From Loxodes magnus (lineage: Eukaryota; Ciliophora; Karyorelictea; Loxodida; Loxodidae): DNA of 64,000 bases. Below the pieces are notes generated by a model that saw only the letters and a list, made by a program, of their open reading frames with translations, had not been told where the DNA came from and ran no database searches. Shown piece after piece: positions 11,640 to 23,532 of the stretch. Position 1 is the first letter of the stretch; every line of letters begins with the position of its first letter. A program made the position numbers and the translations under genes. The stretch spans positions 930,001-994,000 of the forward strand of contig CAMPDV010000007.1 of the NCBI GenBank assembly GCA_946699065.1. Reading direction: 5' to 3'.

Positions 11640-12600
11640 TATTTGATTATTTGGATAAAAAAGATTCATATTACAATGTTCTAAGTATAGCATTTAGGAT
11701 AAATTTAAGTTTGAATCATAGGTTTTTACTTCTTTTGTTTGCTTACAAACATGTGAGATTGGTCCTTCCAAAAACAAACCAGAATCAGAAGATAAGGAGT
11801 CAAAAATCCAGGAAACTTGTGAACAATGAAGTATCGAAAAGAAAACAAATAAAGGGCAGAAGATTAATAAAAAAATAAGCAAAATTTTGTCATTGGAAAA
11901 AAGATAGACAGCCAAGAAGAAATTAAAATTGCATTCATTAATCAAGCAGAAAAATAAATCTGTATCTGAGTAATACAAAAATAAGAAAGTTCTCAGCAAG
12001 TAGGATAAATTAATCTACAATCTTTTAGAAAGAAAAAAATTAATTACATATATTGAATAACTGAACTTAAAAGTATAACTTATAGAAACAACTTGATTTA
12101 AATAAAATTGTAATAAAAGAACATCTTTATCTTCAATCCTAATTATACTTAATAAAAGAAATTTAAATAATTTTTGAAGAACTAATATTCATATCGGGAC
12201 TAATTAGTAAAAGATAAATAAAAATTATTTAAAAGAAAAAACTTAAAGATGGGAATACTTGAGAGATTTGCTTTCTCTAAAATGAAAAAAAACTTAAATT
12301 ATGTTGATAATGCGATTCTTTTCAACATTTGATGAAAAATTTCATTAAATTAAAAATCTTAAAAAATAACAGGATTAAATGAAGATGAAGATAACTTATT
12401 TAGTATTATTAAATAATAATATGATTTGCACATAAAACTTTGGGAAAGAAGAAAGCTTATTATATGGAATAGAAGTGATAACAACTACTTTAAAAAATGG
12501 AAAAAAATTCAACTATAATAAAAAATGGACGGCCAAAATCATAAAAAAACCAGAGAAAGTAAAATTTTTGATGAAAATAACTATCAAATTATTTGTCGAA
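11640..12600 (+). pseudogene. Gag-like element ORF, strongly decayed copy
   Basis: One frame is protein-like from about 11700 to 12330: a Lys/Glu-rich stretch (SKNKPESEDKESKIQETCEQW, KTNKGQKINKKISKILSLEK) with UGA as Trp. After a slip, near 12300, LCWQCDSFQHLMKNF appears, which is the family's CX2CX4HX4C knuckle with the last Cys replaced by Phe (compare LCWCCKSNQHILKNC at 38515). TTLKNGKKFNYNKKW follows near 12490, in the position of the TPTRNGEIYKKK signature. The order coil, knuckle, C-terminal motif identifies it as the most decayed recognisable copy. Confidence 0.45.
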
Positions 12601-12945
12601 AAAAAAATTAATATAGTTCATTTTAATTTTTACAAAATATATTAATAAAAAAGGTAAATTAATTCTAAATTTATAACAATAAATTTATTATCTATGAAAT
12701 TATCATAAATACCATTATAATTAAAGAGATTTTAATAAATCTTTTTTCTAATGCTGTTAAACTATTTTATTAATATCATTCTTTAACAATAAAATTAAAA
12801 AATTAAATAACCAAATTAGGCTTTCTTTATAAATTATTTTATATTATTTTAATTGTAATATCAATTTTACTTAATATTTATATTTAAAATATTATTTAAA
12901 GAAGTAATAATAAAATTATAATCTCAATTGTTTAAAAAAAAAAAT

Positions 12946-13860
12946 ATGGTAGAAGGTTTCAAAAAGGGCTTCTATACCACCTCTTTCTAAGCTAAAAAGG
13001 AAGAGAGGAAGCAGGAAACCTAAATTTCTAAACACCACACGTCATCTTCCAAAACCAAACCTTCTTCTTAAACCATATAGTGTAACTCTAAACAACACCC
13101 CCCAGACAACCCTAGAAACACTAACATGCAACAATATCGACTGAGGACCTTCCCAAGAAGCAAAAGATTAGTAACTTTCAGGCCTAGATTAGGACATTCA
13201 ACCCCTACATGGACCTCGGAGATCTCAATAAAGAACAAATCTTAGGAATGACGAAGGAGGAAATGGCTAAGCTTATCTTAGCATTAATAGGAAAAAATAA
13301 AGATTTGGAAAAAAAGATTGAAGATTTAGCTTAAGAACAGCAAGAGCATTTAGAAGATGAGGAAACCCATGCTCCTAGAAACTTAAACCAGGCTGCAATG
13401 AATATCAGAATAGACGAATTCGATAGGCAGCTGGAACAATTATACGAATCGAATGAAAATATTCATATCAAATTGGAAAATTAGAGACAAGTGTAAAATA
13501 ATAGGCTATGCAATCTATCCCAATGGAGATCGAATAAGAGAATAATAAGCCAATTGAGTAAACTAAAGAGAAATATTTTAGGAAAAAATGTTACATCTGC
13601 AGGAGAGCAGACCACCTATGGAGACGATGCTGGAAGAGAAAGGAGATTTAATAGAAAATATGGAATGACCTAACCTAATTTTACCCAACCAGGAATGGAG
13701 AAATTTATAAGAAGAAAGCAAGCTATATGAAGAGACAACCATTCCGAAAACTTGACAGTGAAGGGAGGAGAAGACCACCTAGAGATCAAGTTCCTATTGG
13801 TTGGATAGGGAAGTAGGAAGCTTTTAAGTAGACGATCCTTCTTTAACACTTTAATTTAAT
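12946..13860 (+). pseudogene. Gag-like CCHC/coiled-coil element ORF, two frame slips
   Basis: ATG at 12946 reads MVEGFKKGFYTTSFQAKK, nearly the same as the start of copy 30312 (MVEGFKSGFYTTSSYAKK). The frame slips by one missing base in a CCCCCC run near 13105; the new frame gives RTFNPYMDLGDLNKEQ and a long coil (KNKDLEKKIEDLAQEQQEH). A second slip near 13490-13500 leads to SIPMEIEQENN, then a perfect CCHC knuckle CYICRRADHLWRRC (C, C, H, C at positions 1, 4, 9, 14), and the tail YPTRNGEIYKKKASYMKRQ. Alternatively GT-AG intervals of 17 nt (GTAACTTTCAGGCCTAG) and 14 nt could be spliced, but alignment to 30312 favours base loss. Role by family: nucleic-acid binding Gag/ORF1-like protein. It could be intact if the two slips are assembly errors. 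Confidence 0.65.
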
Positions 13861-13864
13861 TTAA

Positions 13865-14205
13865 TAATCCCAATTGTTTATTTATTTTAATTTCCTTTTA
13901 TTGTTTAATTATTTTAGATATTTTAATTAGATCTCATTTATTTTAATTTATTTGCAAAAAATCGGAATCTAACATTTTTTCGAGTCTTTTTATTCAGTTC
14001 CTAAAATATATTACTTAATCAAAATTATTAAAAAAATCTTTTTATAAAAAGAGAATAGTTTTAAATTAAAACATTCTAAATCCTTATTTTAAATAAATTA
14101 GTTAGAAACTTTATGAAGAAAGTATGAAATTAGCTCTAGAAAAATGTATTTATTTTAAAATTTATAAATTAAGTTTATGTTTATAAAAGTTTGCAAATTA
14201 GTTTA
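13865..14205. other. 3' flank of kinase copy 1, AT-rich
   Basis: No gene. The part from about 14050 is a diverged version of the flank that is nearly identical after kinase copies 2 and 3 (23323 and 32913 onward). Confidence 0.45.
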
Positions 14206-14208
14206 ATA

Positions 14209-16104
14209 TCATTTTTAGTAAGCTAATTTTAAAGATCCTGTTACTTATGCTTTATTTATCTCTTCTCTATTTAAACCGAAAATAAATTGTAGCATATCCT
14301 CATTTTGTAAAAACCAATATTAAGATAATATTTTTCATATAATGCCGCTATATTCAAAATTACTTTATTCATGATAAAAAATAGGTCCTCCTACAGGGGT
14401 TCAAATTTCATGGAATCTACTATTTCCAATAATCCTATTATCATATTAGTTCTTTAATCATTTATATCTATAGAAAGGAAAACTTTGCTTAGAAAAAAAA
14501 TCTGTAACTTTATAGATTTTCCCTTCATTAAATTGATCTTTGATATCTTATACTAATTAAAATTGGCCAATTTAGATTTATTTTGGGAAATTACTAACAA
14601 AATTAGTAAAATTGCTCCATAATTTATAAAACTTTATAAAGTTTATTTTAGCAATTGTAGTTTTATAAGATTCTTCGAAAATATAATCTACTTACTCGTA
14701 ATAATTTATTTACTTCTTTATATCTTCTAGTTTTTGTTCCATAATATTAAGCATTCCTTGGTTATTTTTTGCTTCAATATATTTTTCTTTTTAGTTTTAA
14801 AAGATTTGAAGTCATTCTGGTATTTCTTATTTGTTTTCATAGTATTCTAATTTCCATAAGAGTTAAATTTTGACTTCGAAGGAGTTTTCGAAAGTTGAAA
14901 ACATACTATTATCCCAATAAAACTCAAAAAACACCAAATTAATTCTACTATCATTGTCTAATCATTTATTTATTCTAAATGTTTCTTTTATTTTCTCAGG
15001 TTTGTATGTATTTAAGACATCACATTCATAAATTTAATTATATAACACTAACACATAAAATCATAGAAACCAAAACTTAATCTAAGCATATCAGAAATTT
15101 AAACTAGCATTAACTTTTTCTGTATTCGATTCCCGATATTTTTATTAACAAATTTATTAAATTCCGAATTATTCTTCGTGATATCTTTTGAGATCTAAAA
15201 AAATATCCTCTGATGAAGGTCTTTATTTTGGATTTTTATTCAAGCATCTCCTTAAAGTAATTAAATTTTATGGCAAATCTTATTCATCTAAGAAATCACT
15301 TGTTTTATATAAAAAGCAAGCTATTCTTCCGAAACTGTATATATCAGTCTTTTCTGTTGGTATTAATTTTTACTCTTACTCAGGAGACTTATAATTTTCT
15401 GATTCTACAAAAATTTTGTTACTTCAGTTAAAGTCTGTCGAAAAGTCAAAGCCAGATATTTTAGCGACATAATGTTCATTGATTAGAATATTCTAAGGCT
15501 TTAAGTCCTAATGAATAATCTTCTTGCTATGAATGAAATATAATCCTTCTGCTATGTCTTTCAGAATCTCTAACTTTATTTATTCTTTTTTTGCATCTTC
15601 TAGTTAGTTAATTTCATCTATGCAATCTTCCAATGTTCTCTTGCTTTAATACGGAAATATGAGGTACATTTTATTTTAAGAAAAGCAAAATCCTTTGAAG
15701 GTTAGAATGTTTGGATGATTTAGTTTACCATGCTACTTTAATCCTTACAAAATTAGATTTGATTTGCTTAAGTCAACAATTTTAACTACTAAATTTTATT
15801 TGTTTCATTCAATTTTGTACACGGAAGAATTTTTACCCTCAAAAATTAAGATTTTTTTTTCATCAAAATTAAGTTTTTCAAGTGAATATTCCTTTAGAAC
15901 TCCGAGTTTAGCATATTATCTCAACTAATGAATAACTTATTTATTGGTTTCCATTTAAGTTTGATAATATTTGAATTTATTTACAGTTTGACTAATATGA
16001 CTAACTAAAATTAACTAAATAAACAAAATTGAAATTAAAATCTTAGTATTTAGAGCATTATTGTCTATTTGTGCTTATTCTAACTACTCAAACTTAGAAA
16101 TCAT
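14209..16104 (-). CDS. Membrane-anchored Ser/Thr-type protein kinase with coiled-coil C-terminus, copy 1
   Basis: 631 residues, ATG at 16104 (conserved in all three copies), stop TGA at 14211-14209. Order: a hydrophobic helix at about 22-38 (ILISILFIQLILV); kinase domain about 75-325 with glycine-loop remnant FEGKNSSVYK (88-97), ATP lysine in VVK (108), HPN (130-132), catalytic HQDLKPQN (198-205, Arg of HRD is Gln), SPE near 239, and NPKQRPSSEDI closing the domain; a second hydrophobic helix near 330-345; then a long charged, coiled-coil-prone C-terminal domain ending in an aromatic-rich block. The DFG position reads GFD (218-220), so the Mg-binding Asp is lost and activity is doubtful. Family: TKL/RIP-like by loose motif match. 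Upstream of 16104 the sequence stays open but is not conserved in frame among copies, which supports this start. Confidence 0.85.
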
Positions 16105-16109
16105 AAAAT

Positions 16110-16690
16110 GATTTAATATTTCTTTTACTTTCTTGATAGATGCTTTATTTTTGCTTTTTTTTAGATTTTATAAAGTATAATTTCTCATAAATAAACTTAT
16201 AAGCATTGAAGGAAATATCTTGACTATTATACGTTCATTTTTAGTGCTAAAAAATATTTTATGTACTGAGATTTTAACTCTTACCTGAAAAAATATAAAG
16301 AAAAATGATTACTTTTATAATTTATAATTTAAATTTATTCTACTAATGATAAAGTTACTATGAAAATAGTTTATATATAACCATATAACCATATAACCAT
16401 ATATCCAAGATAAAAGATAAATAATTAAACTACATTGCTCTTAATTATTGAAATTATAATCTAACTTGATATTATTTTGATTTTCTATATTTTTACTTAA
16501 GAGATCATGTTCTATGAAAATATTCAATGTTTTTCTTATAAAAAAGTTAAAAATCAGATAAGATAACAATTCAACTCAAGATCCTTAATAGATTTGAGAA
16601 CAATTTCACATAAATCTTTTTTAAAACGATATATCATCTTTCTATTATTTTCAGATTCTTTCTATCTTTAAATTTTACTTTATACTTTAC
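16110..16690. other. Upstream region of kinase copy 1
   Basis: To about 16230 it resembles the region upstream of copy 3 (35022-35130), but with a one-base difference that breaks any shared frame, so it is likely 5' flank. 16374-16403 holds about three and a half direct repeats of CATATAAC. No gene is seen. Confidence 0.45.
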
Positions 16691-16699
16691 TATAATTTT

Positions 16700-17260
16700 C
16701 TAACCCTCTATACTTTTAATTCATATACGAAGAATATTCCTTTCAACTTTTAAAATACGAATTTGATTTTATCTTATATTTAAATTTCTATTGATTTCTA
16801 TATCTATCTTTAGTTAATTTTAATCATCATTAGATTTTTTTTTCACATTTATTTTAAAATCTATTTATGCTCAGTAATGAAGCGAGTTGCTAGTCAATTT
16901 CTTCTAATAATTAAAATAATGAGTCTTAGTTTATTTCGTTTGAAATATGCTGCTTCTAATTATAGGACTTTCATCTCATTGTATTTTCTTTGAATACTGT
17001 TATTATTTCTATATTTAATTTAGAGCATAAAAAGCCAGTCACTTAATAAATTCTTGAAGTCTTTTATTTTTTAAATTTTTTATCTAGTAAGTATCCATCT
17101 GAGCTATAGCTTAAGGAACTTATTATAATAGCATTGAGATTTAATCTTTAGTCTTTAAGCATTTCTATACTCTAGTTGTTTTAATTCCCCCAATTCTTAG
17201 TTTGATATCCGGTATCAAAGTTTAGATAGAAATTAGAAAATATCCAGCATGTTCTTTAGT
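16700..17260 (-). pseudogene. Unknown gene remnant of the tandem unit (SDG family), copy 1
   Basis: Minus strand, best frame: NFDTGYQTKNWGNQNN, then LNAIIISSLSYSSDGYLLDK and NEINQDSLFQLLEEIDQQLASLL. It is clearly related to 26380-26810 (PETIKIDLLNYCLDGNLLILK) and 36180-36610 (PETIKISNLRYYSDGNL), in the same place and strand in each unit. I recognise no known domain. The copies differ a lot from each other and flanking frames are broken, so all three look like remnants of a gene that was duplicated with the kinase. Confidence 0.45.
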
Positions 17261-17264
17261 TTAG

Positions 17265-20200
17265 TAATTCTTGTTTATATTTATTAAATAAAATAAAGCC
17301 TAGAATATAAATAAGTTTAACTAGCAATTGTAAAGATAATTTACAAAGCAAAGGAAAAATTAACTAAAATGCTTATATATAATAGAAAAATTAACTATAC
17401 CTATTGCTGTTGTTTCTATTTGGTTATATCAACTAGAGATTAAAAAGCTATTAACAATATTTAAAATATTTAAGATACTCTCATATTTATCATATCTTTC
17501 AATCTAGAAGGACAAGTAAGAGTTTCTTTTATATAAAATTTAAAACTAAAGCTAAGTAAATATGCAAATATGATAAGTAATTATTCCCCTAAACTTATTG
17601 CTAAAGCAAGCATTATAATTATTGTTTTAAGTTAACTTAAGATAATCTATAATAATAATTAACTTTAGAAATATCTCAATGCATTAATAATAGCCATTAT
17701 ATCTTAAGACTAAGAATATATAATAAGATATAAGAAGATTTACTATAACCTAGAATATTTCTAATTACTTTATAAACTTTACTTTATAATAATAATATCA
17801 AACTAGTAACCTCTAACTTCTATAATAGCCAAACATGTGACTGCTTAATAATTATTAAATGAAAGCTAATTTTAGTAAAGCCATTTATAGCCTAAATAAT
17901 ATCTTTAATTATTTAGTTTAGTTAAAAGAAGCCAAATGCAAATAATTACTAAGTAACTAACTTTAATGTTCATTACATTTATTAATTAATATATTTAATG
18001 TGCTTTAACTTTAATTAGGAAAGTATGAATATTAAGAAATATACAAAAATAGTTTTAGTTTGGCTTTCTAATATACTTATAGCTTAAATAAGAGAAGACA
18101 CTCATAAAAGAAAAAACAATTAAATAACTTTATAGAATTCGCTGCTTTAGATTTATGCTAATTTAATTACATTAAATGCTTATCTAATTACTTATGAATT
18201 TTCTAACTATTTAGAGAAATCTTTTTAACTAGTATATTAGAAAGTATATTAATTAATAATCTAAACTAGATTTTATATTTAGTAAAAAAGAGTTAAAAGT
18301 AAAAGCTAGCAAGCAAAAGATGCATTTAGTTATAACTAAACAATTTAATTTTAATAAGTTTATTAAGGCATTTAATCAAATAATATGTATGTGATAATTA
18401 TCTTACTTGCTAATAAAGTATTAAGTTATTAAAGGCCTATCATTTATACCTTATTTTATGTGTTAGAAATAAAGTTTTTTTGCTGCTTTAAGCTTAACCA
18501 TATTAATAATAAAACAATAATAAGACTTGTATTTAAAACTAATAAGAAAAGAGTTAAATAGATTTCTTTAACAGCAGACAATGCAGTCAATTTAATCCAG
18601 ATAGATATAAAGTTTCTTCTTAGTGGATTGGTACTAAATTAGGGAAGGAGATAATTTAATAGTTTAGTTTAAAGATAAAGCAAAAAATGAAAATTCAAAA
18701 ATAGCATGAAATATCCTAAATTATAGTTATGATCTTAAGAAAAAAGAAATTATTTTGACTTAATATTTGATAATATTGTCACAGTAGAAAGCTAAAGTTG
18801 TAAGCTAAATTATCTTATTTTCATTGGTAATTTTCTTAAGAAAATCAATCAATTACGTTATATAAAAATATATCTAGATAAAAGGAGATGTCTATATTTT
18901 AAAATTAAGAACATTTTATAAAAAATTAAGGTGCGCTTTAAATAAATTGAATTTCTAGATTTTTGAAATAATAGCTATCTAAAAGAAAGAAAATAATCCA
19001 ATTAAACTTTTAAGAGTTCATTATGAAGAAGTTAATTAACTCTCGAAAAACTAAAGCTCTTAAAGACATTTTGAGGAAATCCTAAAAATATTTGAAAGAT
19101 TAAAAGAAAAAGGAATCTAACTATTTGATTCTAATTAGAAATAGATTTTATTAATTATATTAAAATTTATAATTTTGAGCCTGTATAACTAAGATTTAAT
19201 GTTGAAAGTTATAACATACTTATGAATCTGGATCTTTGCTATAGCATATATTATAAAAGAGATATCAAGGTTGATTATGAAACAAGATAGGAATTTAAAA
19301 TAATAAAAAATACTTAGATTATTGAAGATTCTTCCTTTTCTTTTGAATAAATAAAGAATAAAAGAAAAAACTTATTAATTAATTAAAGCTTTACAATTTT
19401 TATTACTTTAATTTATTATCTAACAAGAATTAATTTTAAGCGATTAAATAAATCTTTTAAAATAGTTAATCATTTTAGTACAAGTTATAAGAAAAAGACT
19501 TTTGAAGCTCACTTAATTATGTCAAAGTAGCATATATCATTTCTTTATATGTTTTAAATTCCGGATAATTTTTAATTTAAAATGTGAGTGCATAAGATAA
19601 AACAATCTATATGCATTTTTCTTTCTATAATTTCTGGTTCTTTTGTTATTTTAGCTTTTATTATTAATAAAGATTAAATAAAGTAGATATAGGAAGGATT
19701 TGAGAACTTTATTTAGAATTTTTTATAGCATTTATATCTTTAATAATATAGGAAAAGCTTGATGATGCTATACATTGATAAGGTTAAATTAATCTTTATT
19801 TTAACTAAGTTTCTACTTGGATCTTAATCAAAATAAAAAGATAAAGTAACTTTTCTAGATTTATTATATATTCTAGAACAATTTTAAGTGTCTCTGTCTT
19901 AGTTTAATTAAAGACTAATAAAGCTTTCTTATAGAATAAATTCTGATTTATTTATAAGCAAATAAATTAATAATATACATTAGTCTTAAGTTACTTACTT
20001 CAATCCTTCTTTTATACTACTTTCATCTTTAGTTATTTTAAATTAAAGTTATTTATTGAAAATTTTGAATAAAAATTCGATGCAGAAAAGAAAAATCATT
20101 AATAAGTTAGACTTTAAAAAAAAAGAAAATTAAATTATAATTATATAGAGAGTTTTATTGTAGTGCTAATTAAGAATTCCCTTGTATAAATTATCATGGG

Positions 20201-20475
20201 AACGCTCTATAACAATAAAAATTAAGTCAAAAATATTAAATTAACGAATTACTTTGCATTACAAGGCTTTAAATAATTAAAAGATCTAAGAAATTATTTA
20301 AAGAATAATTTCATCGTATTGATTCAAATGAAGTAGATAAACAATTAATATATAAAGATACTTTTTGTTAATAAATTAAATTAGAAGCTTTTAGTAGATA
20401 TTTTAATATCAAGCCAATTTAAATAAAATTAGATAAGGAAAATAAATTAATATATGCTAAATTAACTTTTTTAAT
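17265..20475. other. Intergenic part of tandem unit 1
   Basis: AT-rich. 17620-18130 is a diverged relative of the 505-bp block conserved between units 2 and 3. 19560-19690 matches 28960-29095 in unit 2, up to the point where the gag-like element begins in unit 2. No gene supported. Confidence 0.45.
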
Positions 20476-20479
20476 TAAA

Positions 20480-21760
20480 AAAACTAAAAGAAATTAATAT
20501 TAGAGTGCTAGAAAAAGAAATTATCTTTATCATATTTTAAGGTGACTAATTAAAAAATGCTAAAATTTAAAAATATGTAACTATGAAATAATGATTTAAA
20601 TAAAGCGAGCACGAAGAAGATTATTTGAAAAATTAAAAAAAAAAGGCAAAAGAAATTTAATGATATAAGTTCTGATTGCATATAATTGAGTAATATCTAG
20701 AAGAAATAAAAATGTAATAAAAATATGAAGAGCAATATGATAAGCATATTTTGTTAAAATTTAAAATCAATTAAATCTTAAAAAAGCCTTCTCTATTTAA
20801 AAAGCAATATTAAAATATTATGACTGAAGTATTAAACAAAAAAATTAATAATAATAAAAATTATCTTACTTTGCTAAAACTCAAAGTATATAATGAACTT
20901 TTTTAATTTAAAAAATAACGGAATAAAGAAATTTGCAACTAAGAAAGAAATAAATAACAATAAAAAACTATTTAATCCGAAAAATTATAATAGATACCAA
21001 GAATATTAATAAACTTATTGTAAAATAATACGAAGAGACTTATAAATAAGGAGAACAAAATAATGAAGCATTTATTTTATTATAATAGACTTAAAAATAT
21101 CTTATATGAAAGTCTTCTAATAAATAAAATATATTAATAGTCTCAAGAAGTTTAAATTATTTGAAATTTATTTGAAAAATATAGTAAGAAAATCTGAAAG
21201 CATTGAACAATCTCAAAATTCTTTAGCAGATCTTGGATCTTTAGAGAAGAGGGAGAAAATAATAATTTTTTATAAAAACTATGCATATGGAACAGATTGG
21301 AAGGTATTCTTTTTGGAGTGTTAGTCTGAGATCTTGAAAAAGATATAAAGGGAAAATTCATGAAAGCTCAAGATTAGTTTTTATTAATGAAGCTTGAGTT
21401 TTATGATTTTATTGATAAGAGTAAGCTTGAAATCTAATTCTCCTGCATAAATTATTAAAAAGACAGCAACTCCATAGGTTCAAATGAAAAGTAATAGTCA
21501 AACTGTTTTAAAAGCTTTTTAACAAACTCCTATCAACTATTTTTATCGAATTTCGTAGAAAGTAATCTGATAATCGAAAAATAAAGCTCGTAAATTAAAA
21601 ACATGCTTAGCAAGTTAAAAAAATTGTACAATAAAATATCTTATTTGATATCTCTAATTCAGTAAAGCATCAGAAGAAAGCAAACATATACAACTTAATT
21701 CAATTACTCTAAGTAATACTATGACATTTAATTCCAAGTGTCAATTACGTAAAGAAAGAG
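20480..21760 (+). pseudogene. Decayed relative of the 505-residue protein gene at 57958
   Basis: The clearest part, near 21290-21345, reads EQIGRYSFWSVSLRS then KRYKGKIHESSR. It aligns with EQIGKHSFWKIDLRSGERYQAKIHKSPR of the intact gene, and nucleotides for SPAEIIRKPETP are also recognisable downstream (near 21440-21480). Upstream, 20900-21150 gives Gln/Lys-rich coil text similar in kind to the middle of the intact protein. Frames are broken several times. Sequence homologous to its 3' flank occurs in unit 2 at 31550-31900, but the recognisable coding core is missing there. Confidence 0.5.
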
Positions 21761-21764
21761 ATTA

Positions 21765-23530
21765 AGAAGAAGTATGCGCAGCAAGAAAATAAGAAATTTA
21801 ATAAGAATTTGAAGATTTTTCAAAAGAAAATAAAAAATAGAGAAAAGATTTGAATAGTAAACTAAGTAATAGTTAATGTATCTCCATATAAATTTTATAG
21901 AAGAAATAAATTTTAGAGGATATAATTAATTTAAAAATGATTGATGCAAATGTAAAGCATAGATATTTCATACTTTTATATAAATTTTTGAGTTTAATAT
22001 ATTAAGATGAAACTCATTTTGAAATTTTTAAGTATATTTTACAAGAACGTAAAGCACATAAGAAGAAAAGATAGGATGGGCAAATAAAATATTTCTAAAT
22101 CAAGAAGTTACATTAATTACTAAATTTTAGAAATGTATGTGAATATTTTGTTGATTTTTAGTTAAATTAAAAATAATTAAACAATAGCTTATTGCTCATA
22201 TTTTATTATCATCTTTATGTAAAAGAATGTTTTAATTTTTTTTATGGAAAGAATATGTTTTAAACAAATTAGTCATTAAGAAGGAGCTAAAGAAAATGTT
22301 TTATATTACTAAATTTGATAAATTCTGCCTATATTCTTTTGTTGCTGATAATTTAATATTTTTCTTGCTAAAAAGATTAAAATTTTGCTGTATAAAACTT
22401 TTTATTTATTTAAATAGTAAAATTACAGCCATTTTTATATATTTTTAGTTCTTCAATTATCTTTGCTAATATTTTGTTTGCTAAAAAACATAATTATCAG
22501 CTTTTAAAAAGTTGAGAGATCTTCTAGATCATTATAGAATTTATTATTTACTTAATTAATTAAAAATATAACAATTCATTTAGTATCTTATAAATAGCCA
22601 CTTCAAATATTCTTATAAGCCTATTCTCATTTTATTTTAAGAAAGTTTGCATAACTTGGTTAAATTTTTTAATTTTTTTTACAGAACATATTTAGTGATA
22701 TTTATGTTCATCTCATATCTTTTAACTTATACGAATGAGATACCAAAATTTAGCATATTTTAATTTAATTTATAATTCTGTGGGGATTTGAAAATAAAGC
22801 AACTTTAATGATAAAGAATATATTTATTCCTTTTATGTTTTAGTTTAAATTTGTAGCAAGATTTGAAAATTATCTAAATCAGGCCTATTGATTGATAACT
22901 TCGTAATCTATGGAAATTAAAATTATATTTCATTAATTCCTAATTATTACTTTTTTTCACTGAATTTTCTGCAAATGAAATGTCTCTTAAAACTATTATT
23001 TGAATCTTTAATGACTTGCAACTATTATTTTTCAATAAATACTTACAACTCTAAACTTACTAATATGTAATTTAAATTTAGCTTGCCTAATTTATTAATA
23101 GTATGAGAATCTTCCAAGAACAGAAAGCATTAAATTTGCAACATTTTTAGATAATTACCAAGTATTAGTAAAATAATTAATGGATAGATTCATATTTTAT
23201 CCATTTTTATTTAGAATATTGAGATTAAGCAAATATAGCTAAATAAGTAAATTTTGTTTCTCTTTTCTTTAAAATTATAATATTTAATTTAATCAGATGC
23301 TGATAAAGTTTATGTATAACACTTTGGGTTTTCATTTATAAAATTTGAATACAAAAAGAGAAAATAATTTAAATCTTTCTAAAATAGGTTACTTTAAATA
23401 AGTTTCTAAGAACTTTATAAAGAAAATAAGAAATTAGCTATGCAAAGAGTATTTATTTTACTATCTATAATTAAGTTTATTTTGGTAAAATTTAAATAAA
23501 ATAGATTAATACCATATTTAGCAAGTTTGG
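21765..23530. other. Unit 1/2 junction region, AT-rich
   Basis: The left part is homologous to 31690-32900 of unit 2. From 23323 on it is the 3' flank of kinase copy 2, nearly identical to that of copy 3 from 32913. No gene supported. Confidence 0.45.
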
Positions 23531-23532
23531 TT

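Noticed and set aside
13150-13210. 17-nt GT-AG interval (GTAACTTTCAGGCCTAG) as an intron in a gag-like copy
   Set aside because: It restores frame, but the alternative frame upstream of it is already protein-like, so a base loss in the C-run near 13105 explains the data better.
12946-13500. Programmed -1 frameshifting in the gag-like ORF
   Set aside because: The two intact copies (30312, 38515) need no frameshift, and at least one break in another copy is a plain base deletion by alignment.
15188-15394. Short plus-strand ORFs repeated at 15188, 24491 and 34081
   Set aside because: They are antisense shadows of the three kinase genes; their similarity comes from the duplication of the kinase.
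16374-16403. Short CATATAAC direct repeats as a CRISPR-like or telomeric array
   Set aside because: Units are contiguous without spacers and only three to four in number; a simple repeat.
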